Positions 12,401 through 21,313 of a DNA stretch of 64,000 nt are shown here, in pieces. Source of the DNA: Bursaphelenchus xylophilus (taxonomy: Eukaryota > Nematoda > Chromadorea > Rhabditida > Aphelenchoididae). How positions within the stretch are numbered: the first letter of the stretch is position 1; each line of letters opens with the position of its first letter. Where the stretch lies: NCBI GenBank assembly GCA_904066235.2, contig CAJFCV020000003.1:372001-436000 (forward strand), written 5' to 3'. The notes under the pieces are model-generated. The model was not told the DNA's origin and made no database searches. It was given only the letters and a program-made list of their open reading frames with translations. The position numbers and the translations under genes were made by a program.

Positions 12401-13450
12401 GGGTGTTTCTAAAAACGTGACGAAAATATGTTGGAGCTTATTATTTAATTATTACAACAGGACCAATACTTTTTCAAAAGTTGTTGCGAGGCCCCGAACT
12501 CAGACTCTGTCTTTTCAAACGCCTACCGGGCAACTTTTAGTAAGGGCCGCACGCTAGACAAAGAAATTTTAACGAAAATTCAAACTGAGTCTCCATCAGA
12601 GATTGCCACGGCTCCGGCTCTGAGCGGCTCCGGCTACCGAGCCCAAAGTCGGAGCCAGGCTTCTCAACGTCCAGGAAGTAAAAATTTCGTGATCTTGTTA
12701 AACCAAATTGCTTGAAAGATGCTGAGAAGAATGTGTTGCGTACGGCTTGGCTACAAAAACGGTGGGTCTGTGTCTTTGGCACTAGTAACATTTATTTTTG
12801 GAAAAAATGGATTCGGAGCCGGAGCTGACCGTGGCAATCTCTGGTCTCCATTCAAAGCCATGATATATAGGGCATTTGCTGGTAGCGCCGAAAGGCAGAA
12901 AAAACACTTGCGTTTACGGTCACATTGCACTTTGTGCGTGAAGCACAAACAGCAAATCATGTAACGCTAACGAAGGTCTAACTGTAAGATTATTCAAGCC
13001 TAAGCTTTATTAAGACTAATGTAAGTCTAAACTCACAAGGAAAGTACCCAAAAAACTTCTGCCTGAAATTGTAGTCGGCAAGCTTTGCGACACCAAATTT
13101 TGCCCAGCCAAATGTGCTAAGCTGCCGTAAAGCTCTGTATATTAGCTTGTCGGGAAAATAATGAGCACTCTGTGGCATCGAAAATTGATCGCCATTGAGA
13201 AAATGAATTGTATCGCAAAAAAATCAAATTGATTTTCGCTTCAGCGACGTGATCGGCGCAGCGACAATGTGTTCATTATTTTCCCGACAGACTCATAAAA
13301 ATAAAGATTCTATATTCTAAACTCCCTGAAAACTCTTTACAGCCCTCTTCACTTACCTTCCGCCACCTCAAAATTATGTACACGTTCAACAAGTGAGTCA
13401 ACAACAATAGATATTCCAATAATTACAATAAAAATCCTAACAAAATTCAT
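467..13450 (-). CDS. Large cadherin, 5' part of gene (14 exons; runs off the left edge)
   Basis: A calcium-dependent adhesion protein of the cadherin superfamily, expected at the cell surface. Exons on the minus strand: 13450-13357, 12408-12137, 12094-11853, 11255-11003, 10974-10835, 10315-10009, 9720-9364, 8931-8683, 8584-8129, 7597-7127, 6338-6075, 6023-5856, 5180-4532, 1014-467. All phases agree and give about 1,490 codons. The start MNFVRIFIVIIG opens a hydrophobic signal peptide; an in-frame ATG 11 codons upstream (13483) is an alternative. About 14 cadherin repeats follow, several closed by linkers such as DVNDNEP, DVNDNFP, DLNDNSP, DINDSPP and DENDNP; some repeats are degenerate. No transmembrane segment or cytoplasmic tail is present, so the 3' end lies beyond base 1. 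The last donor (GAG|GTCGGT at 467/466) is weak; read through, the frame stops at 458. Intron 12 begins with GC instead of GT. Which nematode cdh gene this matches is not decided. Confidence 0.9.
1085..1562. mobile_element. PAL-1 copy 2, interrupted by PAL-4
   Basis: Left arm 1085-1204 and right arm 1418-1562 are separated by a PAL-4 element at 1205-1417, inserted in the central GCGCGCC region. It lies in cadherin intron 13. Confidence 0.8.
1205..1417. mobile_element. PAL-4 copy 1
   Basis: About 213 bp with inverted ends near ACG(C/T)C(G/A)AACTGAG. The interior (AAGACGCGAAAAAAC, GGGGAATTTTTGGGGCGAGA) matches the copy at 5548-5768 closely. Confidence 0.7.
1887..3402 (-). CDS. Solo MULE/FLYWCH-type DNA-binding domain gene, nested in cadherin intron 13
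   Basis: Two exons on the minus strand. Exon 1 is 3402-3125 (donor AAAAG|GTAAT); exon 2 starts at 2239 (acceptor TTTTAG|AGAAA), joins in phase, and may leave at an AAA|GTATTA donor near 1887, otherwise reading on to 1839. The product begins MSFLISRPIRNE, has a basic stretch (RRKRGAKKEY), then a domain with a Trp (GTWNFKHSRGHK), spaced Cys residues (YECKFNRRKGTK, KCEIKLIG) and a late SHTVH. This is the Trp..Cys..Cys..His layout of the DNA-binding domain that precedes MULE transposases and FLYWCH proteins. A helical tail (LPEGARSAIEAK) resembles the segment before the MULE catalytic core, but no DDE core follows. The intron holds a palindromic GTACT element. It is either a transposon remnant or a domesticated DNA-binding gene. 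Confidence 0.55.
2285..3105. mobile_element. GTACT-type palindromic element inside the MULE-domain gene
   Basis: Its arms are inverted copies: GGTGCTGATTTCGAAAATGA near 2351 pairs with TCATTTTCGAAATCAGCACC near 3010. The interior repeats GTACT/AGTAC motifs in hairpin order. It fills the intron of the MULE-domain gene, and its right end lies close to that gene's exon 1 donor. Confidence 0.65.
3468..3932. mobile_element. Second, shorter GTACT-type palindromic element
   Basis: ATTGGGGAAAAAGACAATCG at the left pairs, imperfectly, with TTTCCCCAGTCATCGAAATA followed by TTTCCCCAATCG at the right. Internal CTGATTTCGAAAATGACATT and GTACT motifs match the neighbour at 2285-3105. It lies just upstream of the MULE-domain gene's ATG (3402). 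Confidence 0.6.
4222..4484. mobile_element. PAL-1 copy 3
   Basis: Arms GGACCTGATCCAGTGG and GGATCTGGCCCCCATTG flank the usual core with TTTGCATCCAGGAAG and CTTCCCGGATGCAAAA. It lies in cadherin intron 13. Confidence 0.8.
5200..5830. repeat. CCGCCGAGCC-type interspersed repeat in cadherin intron 12
   Basis: It shares ACTCAGGGTAAAGAAAA, TCTCCGCCGAGCCTCCGC and CTTCCTACAACCTTTTTT in the same order with 29885-30660 and, inverted, with 47915-48065. A PAL-4 copy is inserted at 5548-5768. The whole unit lies within the GC-AG intron 12. Confidence 0.65.
5548..5768. mobile_element. PAL-4 copy 2
   Basis: About 221 bp with inverted ends ACGTCAAACTGAG and CTCAGTTTGACGT. The homologous stretch near 30625 lacks it, so it is a later insertion into the CCGCCGAGCC repeat. 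Confidence 0.75.
6375..6634. mobile_element. PAL-1 copy 4 (good TA target duplication)
   Basis: It reads TA|CAGTGGCGGACC at the left and GGTCCGTCACTG|TA at the right, a clean TA duplication. It lies in cadherin intron 10. Confidence 0.85.
6700..6975. repeat. Diverged PAL-2 fragment
   Basis: TTTCATGGCTATTTCTACCG and GAGCGTCGCACTTGGGGT match the PAL-2 interior and right arm. The left half is missing. It lies in cadherin intron 10. Confidence 0.55.
7768..8022. mobile_element. PAL-1 copy 5
   Basis: Arms AGTGGCATGCCTGGTCCAGT and AATCAGGTCCGTCACTGA, with the usual GCGCGCCC loop, in cadherin intron 9. Confidence 0.8.
8961..9224. mobile_element. PAL-1 copy 6
   Basis: Starts TACAGTGGCGAACC and ends GGCCCTCACCGTA. 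It lies about 30 bp upstream of exon 8 in cadherin intron 7. Confidence 0.82.
10454..10616. mobile_element. PAL-3 copy, GTGGCGG subtype
   Basis: PAL-3 elements have ends AGTCTGTCGGGAAAATAATG and a variable interior. Here CTGTCGGAAAAATAGTGGCG pairs with CCGCCACTATTTTCCCGACA. It lies in cadherin intron 5. Confidence 0.75.
10637..10776. mobile_element. PAL-3 copy, GAGCACTC subtype
   Basis: ATCAGTCTGTCGGGAAAATA pairs with TATTTCCCCGACAGAACTGA; the loop contains CGCCGAGAAAATGAATTGTG. It lies 20 bp from the previous copy. Confidence 0.75.
11305..11464. mobile_element. PAL-3 copy in cadherin intron 3
   Basis: ATCAGTCTGTCGGGAAAATA at the left, CATTATTTTCCCGACAGAAC at the right, with the usual GAATTGTGTCGCGG loop. 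Confidence 0.75.
11468..11613. mobile_element. PAL-3 copy, GTGGAT subtype
   Basis: TTGTCGGGAAAATAATGTGG pairs with CCACATTATTTTCCCGACAA. It abuts the previous copy, sharing the ATCA end. Confidence 0.7.
11630..11732. repeat. Right half of a PAL-3 element
   Basis: Contains CGCGTCGCTGAAATTGAT and ends GTGCTCATAATTTTCCCGAC. No left end of its own; it probably shares or lost it. Confidence 0.6.
12590..12850. repeat. Inverted repeat in cadherin intron 1
   Basis: CAGAGATTGCCACGGCTCCG near 12597 pairs with GACCGTGGCAATCTCTGG near 12826, with CGGAGCC motifs inside. Probably another MITE; outer ends not defined. Confidence 0.5.
13141..13295. mobile_element. PAL-3 copy in cadherin intron 1
   Basis: GCTTGTCGGGAAAATAATGA pairs with TTCATTATTTTCCCGACAGA. 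It lies about 60 bp upstream of the exon 1 donor in genomic order. Confidence 0.72.
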
Positions 13451-13745
13451 CTTTGGCAGTGAGCATGATGCTGGCAGCCTCATCGTATCCTTGATTTCAT
13501 TGTATTCCAAAGCTAAATCGTTACTCTTTAATTTCGCGAAACATTTCTTCACGTAAAATACACACGCGACCACTCGAATATAATATCTCATTTCAGCAAA
13601 AAAAAACTTTCCTTTTCGATATATTTGTAATCGCTTGATTTCCCTCAACAAATCCTTCAAGTTGGATTGGGAAGCGAATCTACGGCGTGAGAAGGGAAAG
13701 TAAAAAAATTGGATTAAAGAGGGCGAAAGGGGAATATAAAATTTA

Positions 13746-14187
13746 CAGGGGAAGTACTCCAAGTGCGACGCTCAGATTTTGATGAAACTTGGCACAGATT
13801 TAGAATAATTTTTTCTAAGATATATGCGAGAATTCTAGCTCGCGCTTTGCACAAACAACCGAGATTTAAAGTTGGCCAAAATTTAGGACTTTTTGCCGAA
13901 TTTCGGTACGAAAAGTTTCGTGCCTATTTCAACCGTAAAGAATAATGTTTCTACAAAAAATCAAATTTTTCCGCTCGAAACTGCCAAAGTTATGGCCAAA
14001 AAAGCGGTTTTCTCTCTGACCGCTCTCCACGTTTAGCATGCTCTCTCGGCGGCATAAATCGTCCGATATCTCGGCGGCACCGGCAAAGCGCGAGCTAAAA
14101 CTTTCAGGAATTGATATTTAGTCCATGCCCGACGTGTCTGCAAAATTTAACGAAAATCTGAGCGTCGCACTTGGAGTACTTCCCCTG
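13746..14187. mobile_element. PAL-2 copy, full length, TTA duplication
   Basis: PAL-2 elements are about 449 bp with ends CAGGGGAAGTACTCC and arm AAGTGCGACGCTCAGATTTT. Here TTA|CAGGGG at the left and CCCCTG|TTA at the right give a 3-bp TNA duplication, as in PIF/Harbinger-like MITEs. It lies about 300 bp upstream of the cadherin ATG. Confidence 0.82.
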
Positions 14188-14249
14188 TTAGTATAATATC
14201 TACAATTCATCCTGTAAGTAATAAATTTTTTGTTTATTTTATTTATTTT

Positions 14250-14497
14250 TACTGCAGCAGGTGATGTTTCCACAATAAAATCAACACGAAACTGGCAAAG
14301 ATCCGGCCAGAAAGCGTTTTCCCTCTGACCGCTCTCCGCGTTTTGCGTACTCTCTCTTTGGCAAAAATCGTTGAATATCTCGACTTCTACTGCAAAGCAC
14401 AAACTAAAATTTTGAAGAATTGATATAGCATCTACGTCCAGCGTGTGTGCAAAATATAAAGAAAATCTGAGCGTCGCACATCGAGCGTTTTCCCTTG
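14250..14497. repeat. PAL-2 right half
   Basis: It starts within the element (GATGTTTCCACAATAAAA) and ends TTTTCCCTTG followed by TTA. It follows directly on the previous copy. Confidence 0.65.
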
Positions 14498-14940
14498 TTA
14501 ACTATGTCATTGTCAGCTACTCAGACCACAAAAAAACTCGTCCTAAAAAATATTTTTTTGTCATTACCCAAACCCTACTCAACAACAATCATATTGCAGA
14601 CAAACCCCAAATCCACAACGTTTTTTCCAGCTGCTTTGCACCCCATTATTACCCCTGGTTTATATTGCGGACCAGCCTAATCCTGATCGAATTTCCGAAT
14701 GGGAAACCCCATTTGAGACAGTCATTTTTGGCCAGGTGAGCGATGAATAATCCGAAAGGGACGAGGTCGTTCTCTTGTATGCGCGAAATCCTGGGAAACA
14801 GTCGGTTATATAATAGCGCTGGGGTCGAATTGGTGGCGCAACCGGCTTGCCAAACAATTCGTTGAACACAAGGACCGTAATAAATGCAATCTTTAAAATT
14901 ATATTCAAGAAAAATCGGTGACTTTTAACATTAATTTTTT

Positions 14941-15167
14941 TTGAACCATTGGCAAAAAACGTATAAGTTTGCATCCGGGAAGTATGAAAAATATGGCAAA
15001 ATACCTCCCACTACAACAAAAATAAACTCCTTTACCTCACAAAAAGGGTGTGCGCTTTTGAAATCGGAATTTCTTGACTTGGAGAGGGAGGTATTTTGCT
15101 GCATTTTTGATACTTCCCGGATCCAAAATGGTACGTGTTTTGCCACTGGATCAGGCCCGCCACTGTA
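14941..15167. mobile_element. PAL-1 copy 7
   Basis: Left end truncated (begins near CCATTGGCAAAAAACG); right end GGCCCGCCACTG|TA intact. Confidence 0.75.
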
Positions 15168-15199
15168 CATGAAAATTCATACAAAAAACCACCCCTTTC

Positions 15200-15640
15200 A
15201 CAAAACAAAAATTCTTATATTATCCATGACGATTGGTTGGGCATGATTTTGACTGTATAATGAATTTTCAAAAACTTCCCAAACTTTCCCAAACCCCCTC
15301 CCCTCTCTCCTTGAACCCGCGCATGAAGCCGGCCTTAATTGGTCATGAACCCGCATACCCAAACATCGGTCGGATTCGAAAGTCTTCTTGACGGACCCGT
15401 ACCTCATTTGATGGGTGTGCAAATAAACCTTGAATCAAAATCTCATTCGCCCTTCCTTTCGCACGCGTTCGAGTGCCAGGGAGACTAATCGCGATTGGGC
15501 GGAAATGCAAACCAATACTGCTTAATATTTGTTCGGCAAAAATGCAAAAAAAAGGAAGAGCGATTTGGCACCAAATTTGAATAAGTGCGACTTGAAAGTG
15601 AGTGCGAGGTCATGGACTAGGGGACAAAACAAGGTTGATA
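15200..15640. other. Gene-free stretch
   Basis: Balanced-composition DNA with a short C-rich run (15290-15310) and an AATAAA at 15422. No convincing reading frame or repeat family seen. Confidence 0.4.
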
Positions 15641-15650
15641 GGGAAAACTA

Positions 15651-15810
15651 TTAGGTTGATGCATAATTATCCGGCGTTTTTATTGGTGTGTTTTTTGTTA
15701 GTTAAAATTCTTCGACGATTATTTTTACGAAAAAAAAGTTAACAAAACGCAAATTTTAACTAACAAAAAACGCGCCAAAACAAACGCCGGATAACTATGC
15801 ATCAAACTAA
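15651..15810. mobile_element. Mariner-like MITE, 160 bp
   Basis: TA|TTAGGTTGATGCATAATT at the left pairs with AACTATGCATCAAACTAA|TA at the right; arms continue to CCGGCGTTT. The TTAGGT start fits the mariner YYAGRT end rule, and TA is duplicated. No coding capacity. Confidence 0.8.
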
Positions 15811-15820
15811 TAGGTTGATA

Positions 15821-16500
15821 CAGGGAGTGTTCGAACATCAAACTCGCACAGATTGTGATAAAATTTGAGGCAAATTCAGATTTAATCTTTTTTCTAAGAC
15901 ATATGCGAGATTATTGTGCCACTTTTTTGCGAATTTTGCCATATAAAATTGTGCCACTTTTTTTGCGAATTTTGCTATAAAATGTTTCATGCCTACAGTG
16001 AGGGACCTGATCCAATGGCAAAAAACGTCTCCTTTTGCATCCCAGAAAGGGCCAAAATGCCTCCAAACCCTTCCCTTCTCTAAGCTAAAAAACTCCGTTT
16101 TGAAAAGCGCGCCCTTTCCTTCAAGGCGGGCTCTTCAAATCGGGGTTTTTTAGTTTAGAGAAGGGAAGGGTTTGGAGACATTTTGGTCCCTTCCGGGATG
16201 CAAAATGAGCCGTTTTTTGCCATTGGATCCCGTCCCTCACTGTATCTCGACTGTAGAGAATAATGTCTCCACAAAAAAATAACTTTTTTTACATCCGAAA
16301 TTGGCAAAGAGATGTCTAAAAACCGTTTTTCTCTCTGATCGCTCTCCGCATTTTGTGCACTCTCTCGGAAAAAATGACTGAATATCTTGACTTTCCTGGT
16401 GAAGTGATAGCCAAAATTTCCAAGAATTGAAGTGTAAGATACGCCCAAAACATGTGCAAAATTCGAAAAAGAAATCAGGGTGTCGCATTTCAAGCAGTGA
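15821..16500. mobile_element. Diverged PAL-2 copy interrupted by PAL-1
   Basis: Starts CAGGGAGTGTTCG and shows interior PAL-2 text such as ATATGCGAGATTATTGTGCC and TGTTTCATGCC. The PAL-2 text breaks at CATGCCTA and resumes after the PAL-1 insert with TCTCGACTGTAGAG. Confidence 0.65.
15994..16244. mobile_element. PAL-1 copy 8, inserted into PAL-2 at a TA
   Basis: TA|CAGTGAGGGACCTG at the left and GTCCCTCACTG|TA at the right. The uninterrupted host text in other PAL-2 copies has one TA (CATGCCTATTTC), confirming TA duplication. Confidence 0.85.
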
Positions 16501-16579
16501 GAAGTTTTTTCCAACCATTGATCCAAAAAATCTCGGTCATTACGGCAAAGCGCTAGCTAGAAGTCCGGAATATGTCTCA

Positions 16580-17029
16580 CAAGGGAAGTACCCCAAGCGC
16601 GACGCTCAGATTTTCTTTAGATTTTGCACACACGTCGGGCATGAACTAAATATGCATTCCTAAAAGTTTTAGCTCGCGCTTTGAAGCCGCAGCCGAGATA
16701 TTGAACTATCTTTGCCTCCAAGCGAGTACGCTAAACTCGGAGAGCGGTAAGAGAGAAAAACACTTTTTGGCCATGACTTTGGCAGTTTCGCGGGAAAAAA
16801 ACAGATTTTTTGTAGAAACACTACACTTTACGGTAGAAATAGAGATGAAACATTTAATTCCAAAAATTCGCAAAAAAATTGTCATATTTTTTCAACGTTT
16901 GACCCAAAAATCTCGGTCGTTTCTGCAAAGCGCGATCTAGGATTCTGGTATATACTCTAGAAAAAATTATTGTAAATTTGAACCAAGTTTCATGAAAATC
17001 TGAGAGTCGCACTTGAGGCACTTCCCCTA
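16580..17029. mobile_element. PAL-2 copy
   Basis: Starts CAAGGGAAGTACCCCAAG and ends near GAGGCACTTCCCCTAT. The interior is diverged. Confidence 0.7.
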
Positions 17030-17436
17030 TAAAATAAACCTCCGTAAAACAAAAAATTTCAATAACAAATAAATTTCTGGTCCCTGAAAATTATTTCAGA
17101 GATTTCACTATAAATATTGTCCCATCTTCTATGCAAACAACGGTATTCTCCCAATACATCGCCCTGAAACATATCCTTGACCTTTTTTGGAACAGTCGAA
17201 AAAAACGAATGCCCAGAAAATATATAATTCTATAAATCCCATTCCGAGTAAATTACCTCCCTCCTCGCCTTCATTTTACCGAAAACGGCACACCTGTTGT
17301 CGGAGGATCGAGGGCTTCCGGTAATTTTTGAGTGAAAAGGGAGGCGAGGGAAGGAGTTAATAATGGACGGACGAATGTATTATACTACATATATTACGGT
17401 TTGTCTTTCGTAAAGTCGTGTTCAGTTCTAAGAATT

Positions 17437-17530
17437 ATCAGTCTGTCGGGAAAGGTTCGTTTTTGTACCCAAGACATTTTGTCCTCACTTTTTTTTGTTT
17501 TTTGTCTCAAGATGTTTTTGTCGCCAATAT
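17437..17530. repeat. Solo PAL-3 end joined to a GACAAAA-type tract
   Basis: ATCAGTCTGTCGGGAAA is followed by TTTTTGTACCCAAGACATTT and TTGTCCTCAC, which resemble (inverted) the GGGGACAAAA repeats at 26148-26245. No right PAL-3 end seen. Confidence 0.45.
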
Positions 17531-17560
17531 TTTATTTCTGAAAACTCTTTGACTAGCTAA

Positions 17561-18009
17561 CAGCGGAAGTACTCCAAGTGCGACGCTCAGAGTTTCTTTA
17601 AATTTTGCACACACGTCGTGTATGGACTAAATATCAATTCCTGAAAGTTGTGGTTCGCGCTTTGCGGGCGCCGCCGAGATATCGAACGTTTTTTGCCGCC
17701 GAGAGAGCACGCTAAACGTGGAGAGCGGTCAGAGAGAAAACCGCTTTTTGGCCATAAGTTTGGCAGTTTTGTGCGGAAAAATTTAATTTTTTGTAGAAAC
17801 ATTATCCTTTACGGTAGAAGTCGGCATGAAACTTTTCGTGCCTAAATTCGGCAAAAAGTCCAAAATTTTCGCCAACTTTCGATCTAAAAATCTCGGTTGT
17901 TTCTGCAAAGAGCGAGCTAGGATTCTCGCATATATCTTAGAAAAAATTATTCTAAATTTGTGCCAAGTTTCATCAAAATCTGAGCGTCGCACTTGGAGTA
18001 CTTCACTTA
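17561..18009. mobile_element. PAL-2 copy, TAA duplication, downstream of TMEM87
   Basis: TAA|CAGCGGAAGTACTCC at the left, GGAGTACTTCACTTA|TAA at the right; 449 bp. Confidence 0.8.
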
Positions 18010-18068
18010 TAAATTCCACTTCAATTCAGAGGTCGAAAATCAAAACAATTTTCAAAAATTCTTATTGA

Positions 18069-18074
18069 TTTATT
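18069..18074 (-). terminator. Poly(A) signal AATAAA for the TMEM87 gene
   Basis: AATAAA on the minus strand about 124 nt after the TAA stop at 18198. It is the first exact hexamer on that strand after the stop. A PAL-2 element begins about 60 bp further on (18009), so the 3' UTR is short and bounded by a transposon. Confidence 0.5.
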
Positions 18075-18197
18075 AGTCACGGCTACCCAACATTCTGTAT
18101 ACAATAAATATTTCAAATATAAGTTATAAGATTTTTAGCTGAAAACCGGAGATACAATTACATGTTTTGGGTGGATTACAACTGTTGACCCGGTTGA

Positions 18198-21100
18198 TTA
18201 GAGCATCTTGGAGGCTTCGAGTTCGCGTTTTTCGCGCTCCTCGTCGTCATCGATGAGGGCTTCGGCGATCGAGGAGGGGATATTCTTCTCTATCCAGTCC
18301 AATTCATCCTGCAAAAAATTTTTAAAGTTTGAAAAAAAAATTAAAATTGAAAAAATGTAAAAAATTTAAAAATTTTTAAAAAATCGAAAAAAGATTTAAA
18401 ATCGAAAAAAAAAATTTTAATTGGAAAAAATGTAAAAATTGAAAAAAATGTAAAAAATCGAAAAAAAAATTTTAAAAATTTTAAAAAAAAATTTAAAACT
18501 TGAAATTTTTTTTTAAAATTTTAATTTTTTCTAAAAAAAAGTTAAATTTTTCTCCCAAAAACTTCCAAAAATCCCACTTACAGCCACATTTGATTTCTTT
18601 TTGTCCTCTTTTTTGTCATCATGCCCAATATTCCGCATTTTCACATCTTCAAACAGGGCGTTTTGACTTTGTGCGAACAAAACATCGTCTTCCTCGTCGT
18701 TCTCATCCTCCGAGTTGTCCAAAAGCGGCGTGAACGCGTACCTTTGATTGTTCTGACTCGGCCTCCACAGGACCATGATCATGACCAAGATGACGCAGAA
18801 AAATAGGTGCCAAAACGCGGTGTCCACCCATCTAAAAGCATATAAAATTTAAGAAAAAATGGAAAATTTTTAAAAAAATTTGAAAAATCGAAAAAATTTA
18901 AAATTTTTGAAAAATCAAAAAAATTTTCAAAAAAAATTTGAAAAATCAAAAAAATCGAAAAAAAAAATAATTTTTGAAAAACCAAAAAAAATTAAAAAAA
19001 AAAATTTTTTAATCAAAAAATTTAAAAAAAAAATTTGAAAAAAATAAAGAAAAAATTCGAAAAATCAAAAAAATTTCAACTCACAACTCCTTCCAATCCT
19101 CCATGCAATGCTGAACAATATGAATATACAGCGACCACAACATAAACAAAACCGCGAATCCCATGGACAAGGCAAGAACGTTGGTGAAATGACGGTATAA
19201 AGTGAGTTTGACCTCGTTCCTTCGAACTCTCAGGGCTCTCATCGTGTTTACCAGGGAGCTGAAGACCCACCAGGCAATGCCGACTTCCAAAAAGGCCAAG
19301 GGGACTTTGGCTACCTGTTTTTCTTTCATTGATTCGGTGGTTCGCTGAAAAATGGAGAAAATTTAAATTTGGGACTGTAAAAAAAATAAATTTTTTTGAA
19401 AAAAAATATAAAAATCTCATCCGAAAAATTGGAAAAAAGTCAAAAAAATGCAATATTTCTAAAATTTTCGAAAAAATTGTTTAATTTTACCCAAAAAAAT
19501 TGCAAAAAAACTCAATTTTTACCTCATTTTTCGATCTAAAAAAGTTTTTTCGATCTCTCCTAAATCCCAAAAAATTCTATTCTAATTATTTTTCCAAATT
19601 CCCTCCAAAAACCTACCATTGAAACTCTGGTCAATCCCTCGATACTACACAGTACAAAGTAGGCTGCTCCGGTCAAAATAACCTGATTCATTGTGGATCC
19701 CAGTCTCGGTTTCACGACTCCATAGCCCACCGAGACAATAATCACCAGCATATGGGCTACCGTTCGTTTGAAACAGGACATCAGCTCGGCCGCTTCGATC
19801 AGGCCTTCCTTCGATTCTCCAGTCGCGTTCATATTCGCATATTCGGCGTAAAACAAGGTCTTCTCCAGGAGGCCAATCACAATCACCACTCCAATACAAT
19901 ACTGAATGCGCAAAAGGTCTTTGTAGTGTCTGAAAATGGAAAATAAAAATTTTTGATACCCAAAATTTTAGATCTAAAAATTCAAAAACCTTGTGCGTAA
20001 GTATCTCTCTAGTCTTAATTCTCCTCTCATCATCTCCAATAGACCTAAAAACCAACAAAAAATCACAAAATTTTACCTGCAACAGACGACGAGCCAGACA
20101 ACTGCCAAAATCACATAAAACCAGATCATGAATCCGTAAAAGCTCAATAATGGATAATCGATTGCACTCAAAAATCCATGCGGTCCTCTCCATTGGGCTT
20201 CTACGTCAATTTTGGGCTTTGATTTTACATCTTTATCCTGACTCAAGGTCTGAACTCTGACAATGAGCAAATACGCCGCATCTATTGGAAGCTGTTGTGC
20301 TGGATGCCAAGAAGTCAAAGTGACTTTGGCTCCGCCATCAATAGTGTTTCCATTCACTCCTGGATACGCCGAACGGACTTTTCGAATTGTGGAGTTGAGA
20401 TTTGCCTGAAATTTGGGGCTTCAATATATTGTAGTAACCAAACTTTTGATTTTGGTCAAAAAAGTATTTCCAAGAAGAGATTTGATAGGTTTGGTGTTAA
20501 AAAATCGTTCTCTGAACTCTACCAGATCTCTACGCACTTTTTGCTTGAGATTCTTGAACAACATTGGCTGCATTGGGACATTCTCCAAGAACCCATCAGC
20601 ACCATTCAAATCCTTGCAGTTGAACTTGAATTCCTTCGATTTCGTATAGTAAAATTGATTGTAATTGTATCCATCGGCCACAGCTTCGGCTTCATTAAAG
20701 TAGAAAGCCTAAAATAGCTCAATATTATATTAAAGTAGCAATTCCATGACGACAAGACAACAAACTCAAGAGGAAGATTGAAAACTTGTGGTTGCCATGA
20801 CTCATTTGTCTCTAAAAGCCAAGCAAAAGAAAGAGAAGGCTTACCAGCAAGTTTGTGACCATATTGAACCTGGACCTGTCCACAAAAAACTCTTTGGCGC
20901 ATGGAGAACTTCGAATAACATAAGTTAAAGCAAAATCTACATTTTCTTCGGCTTTGCAGCGGATTCTGACCTCAACTTCGCTTCCATTTAGAGCCGATTG
21001 TAAGAACCCAACGTATTCTTGCTGAAAGTTGAGTTATTAGAAAACTTTTGAGGCAATTTACATCAAGTCTCATGTACAATATAATTAATGTCAAAATGAG

Positions 21101-21276
21101 TAAAAATAAAGCGTTTTCTCAAGGAAAAAGCTGGCAGAGACAACAAAACAGTCACACAGAGTGTAAAAACTTACAGCATTAGCTTGAAGTTCGACGGTCT
21201 CTTTCATAATACCCGGAATCAGCAAGTTGGCATCACATATTGCACATAGAGCCAGAAAAATACAAAATTTCCTCAT
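18198..21276 (-). CDS. TMEM87: TMEM87/GOST-family seven-transmembrane protein (8 exons, complete)
   Basis: A GOST-type 7-TM protein; known TMEM87 proteins act in the Golgi/endosomal membrane system. Exons: 21276-21175, 21021-20845, 20708-20538, 20405-20077, 19929-19617, 19344-19085, 18831-18582, 18308-18198; phases agree and give 570 aa. The start MRKFCIFLALCAICDANLL is a signal peptide. A lumenal domain of about 250 residues has paired Cys (IRCKAEEN, SSPCAKEF, FNCKDLNG). The membrane block starts near GFMIWFYVILAVVWLVVC and contains the family signature GYGVVKPRLG and, near the end, WRPSQNNQRYAFTPL. An acidic cytosolic tail ends SKML. The length fits TMEM87A/B (about 555 aa). Exon 3 ends at a GTGCGT donor; without it the frame stops soon after. 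A TTTTAG 28 nt upstream of ATG could be a trans-splice acceptor. Confidence 0.93.
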
Positions 21277-21304
21277 AATTGGCTCATAAAACCGTCTGAT
21301 TCGG

Positions 21305-21313
21305 CTAAAACAA
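21305..21313 (-). promoter_or_regulatory. Candidate splice-leader acceptor upstream of TMEM87
   Basis: Minus-strand TTGTTTTAG lies 28 nt before the ATG with no obvious donor upstream. This position is typical of nematode trans-splice acceptors. It is inferred from motif and position only. Confidence 0.35.

Noticed and set aside
20295..20717. Plus-strand frame of 140 codons
   Set aside because: Antisense of TMEM87 exons 3-4.
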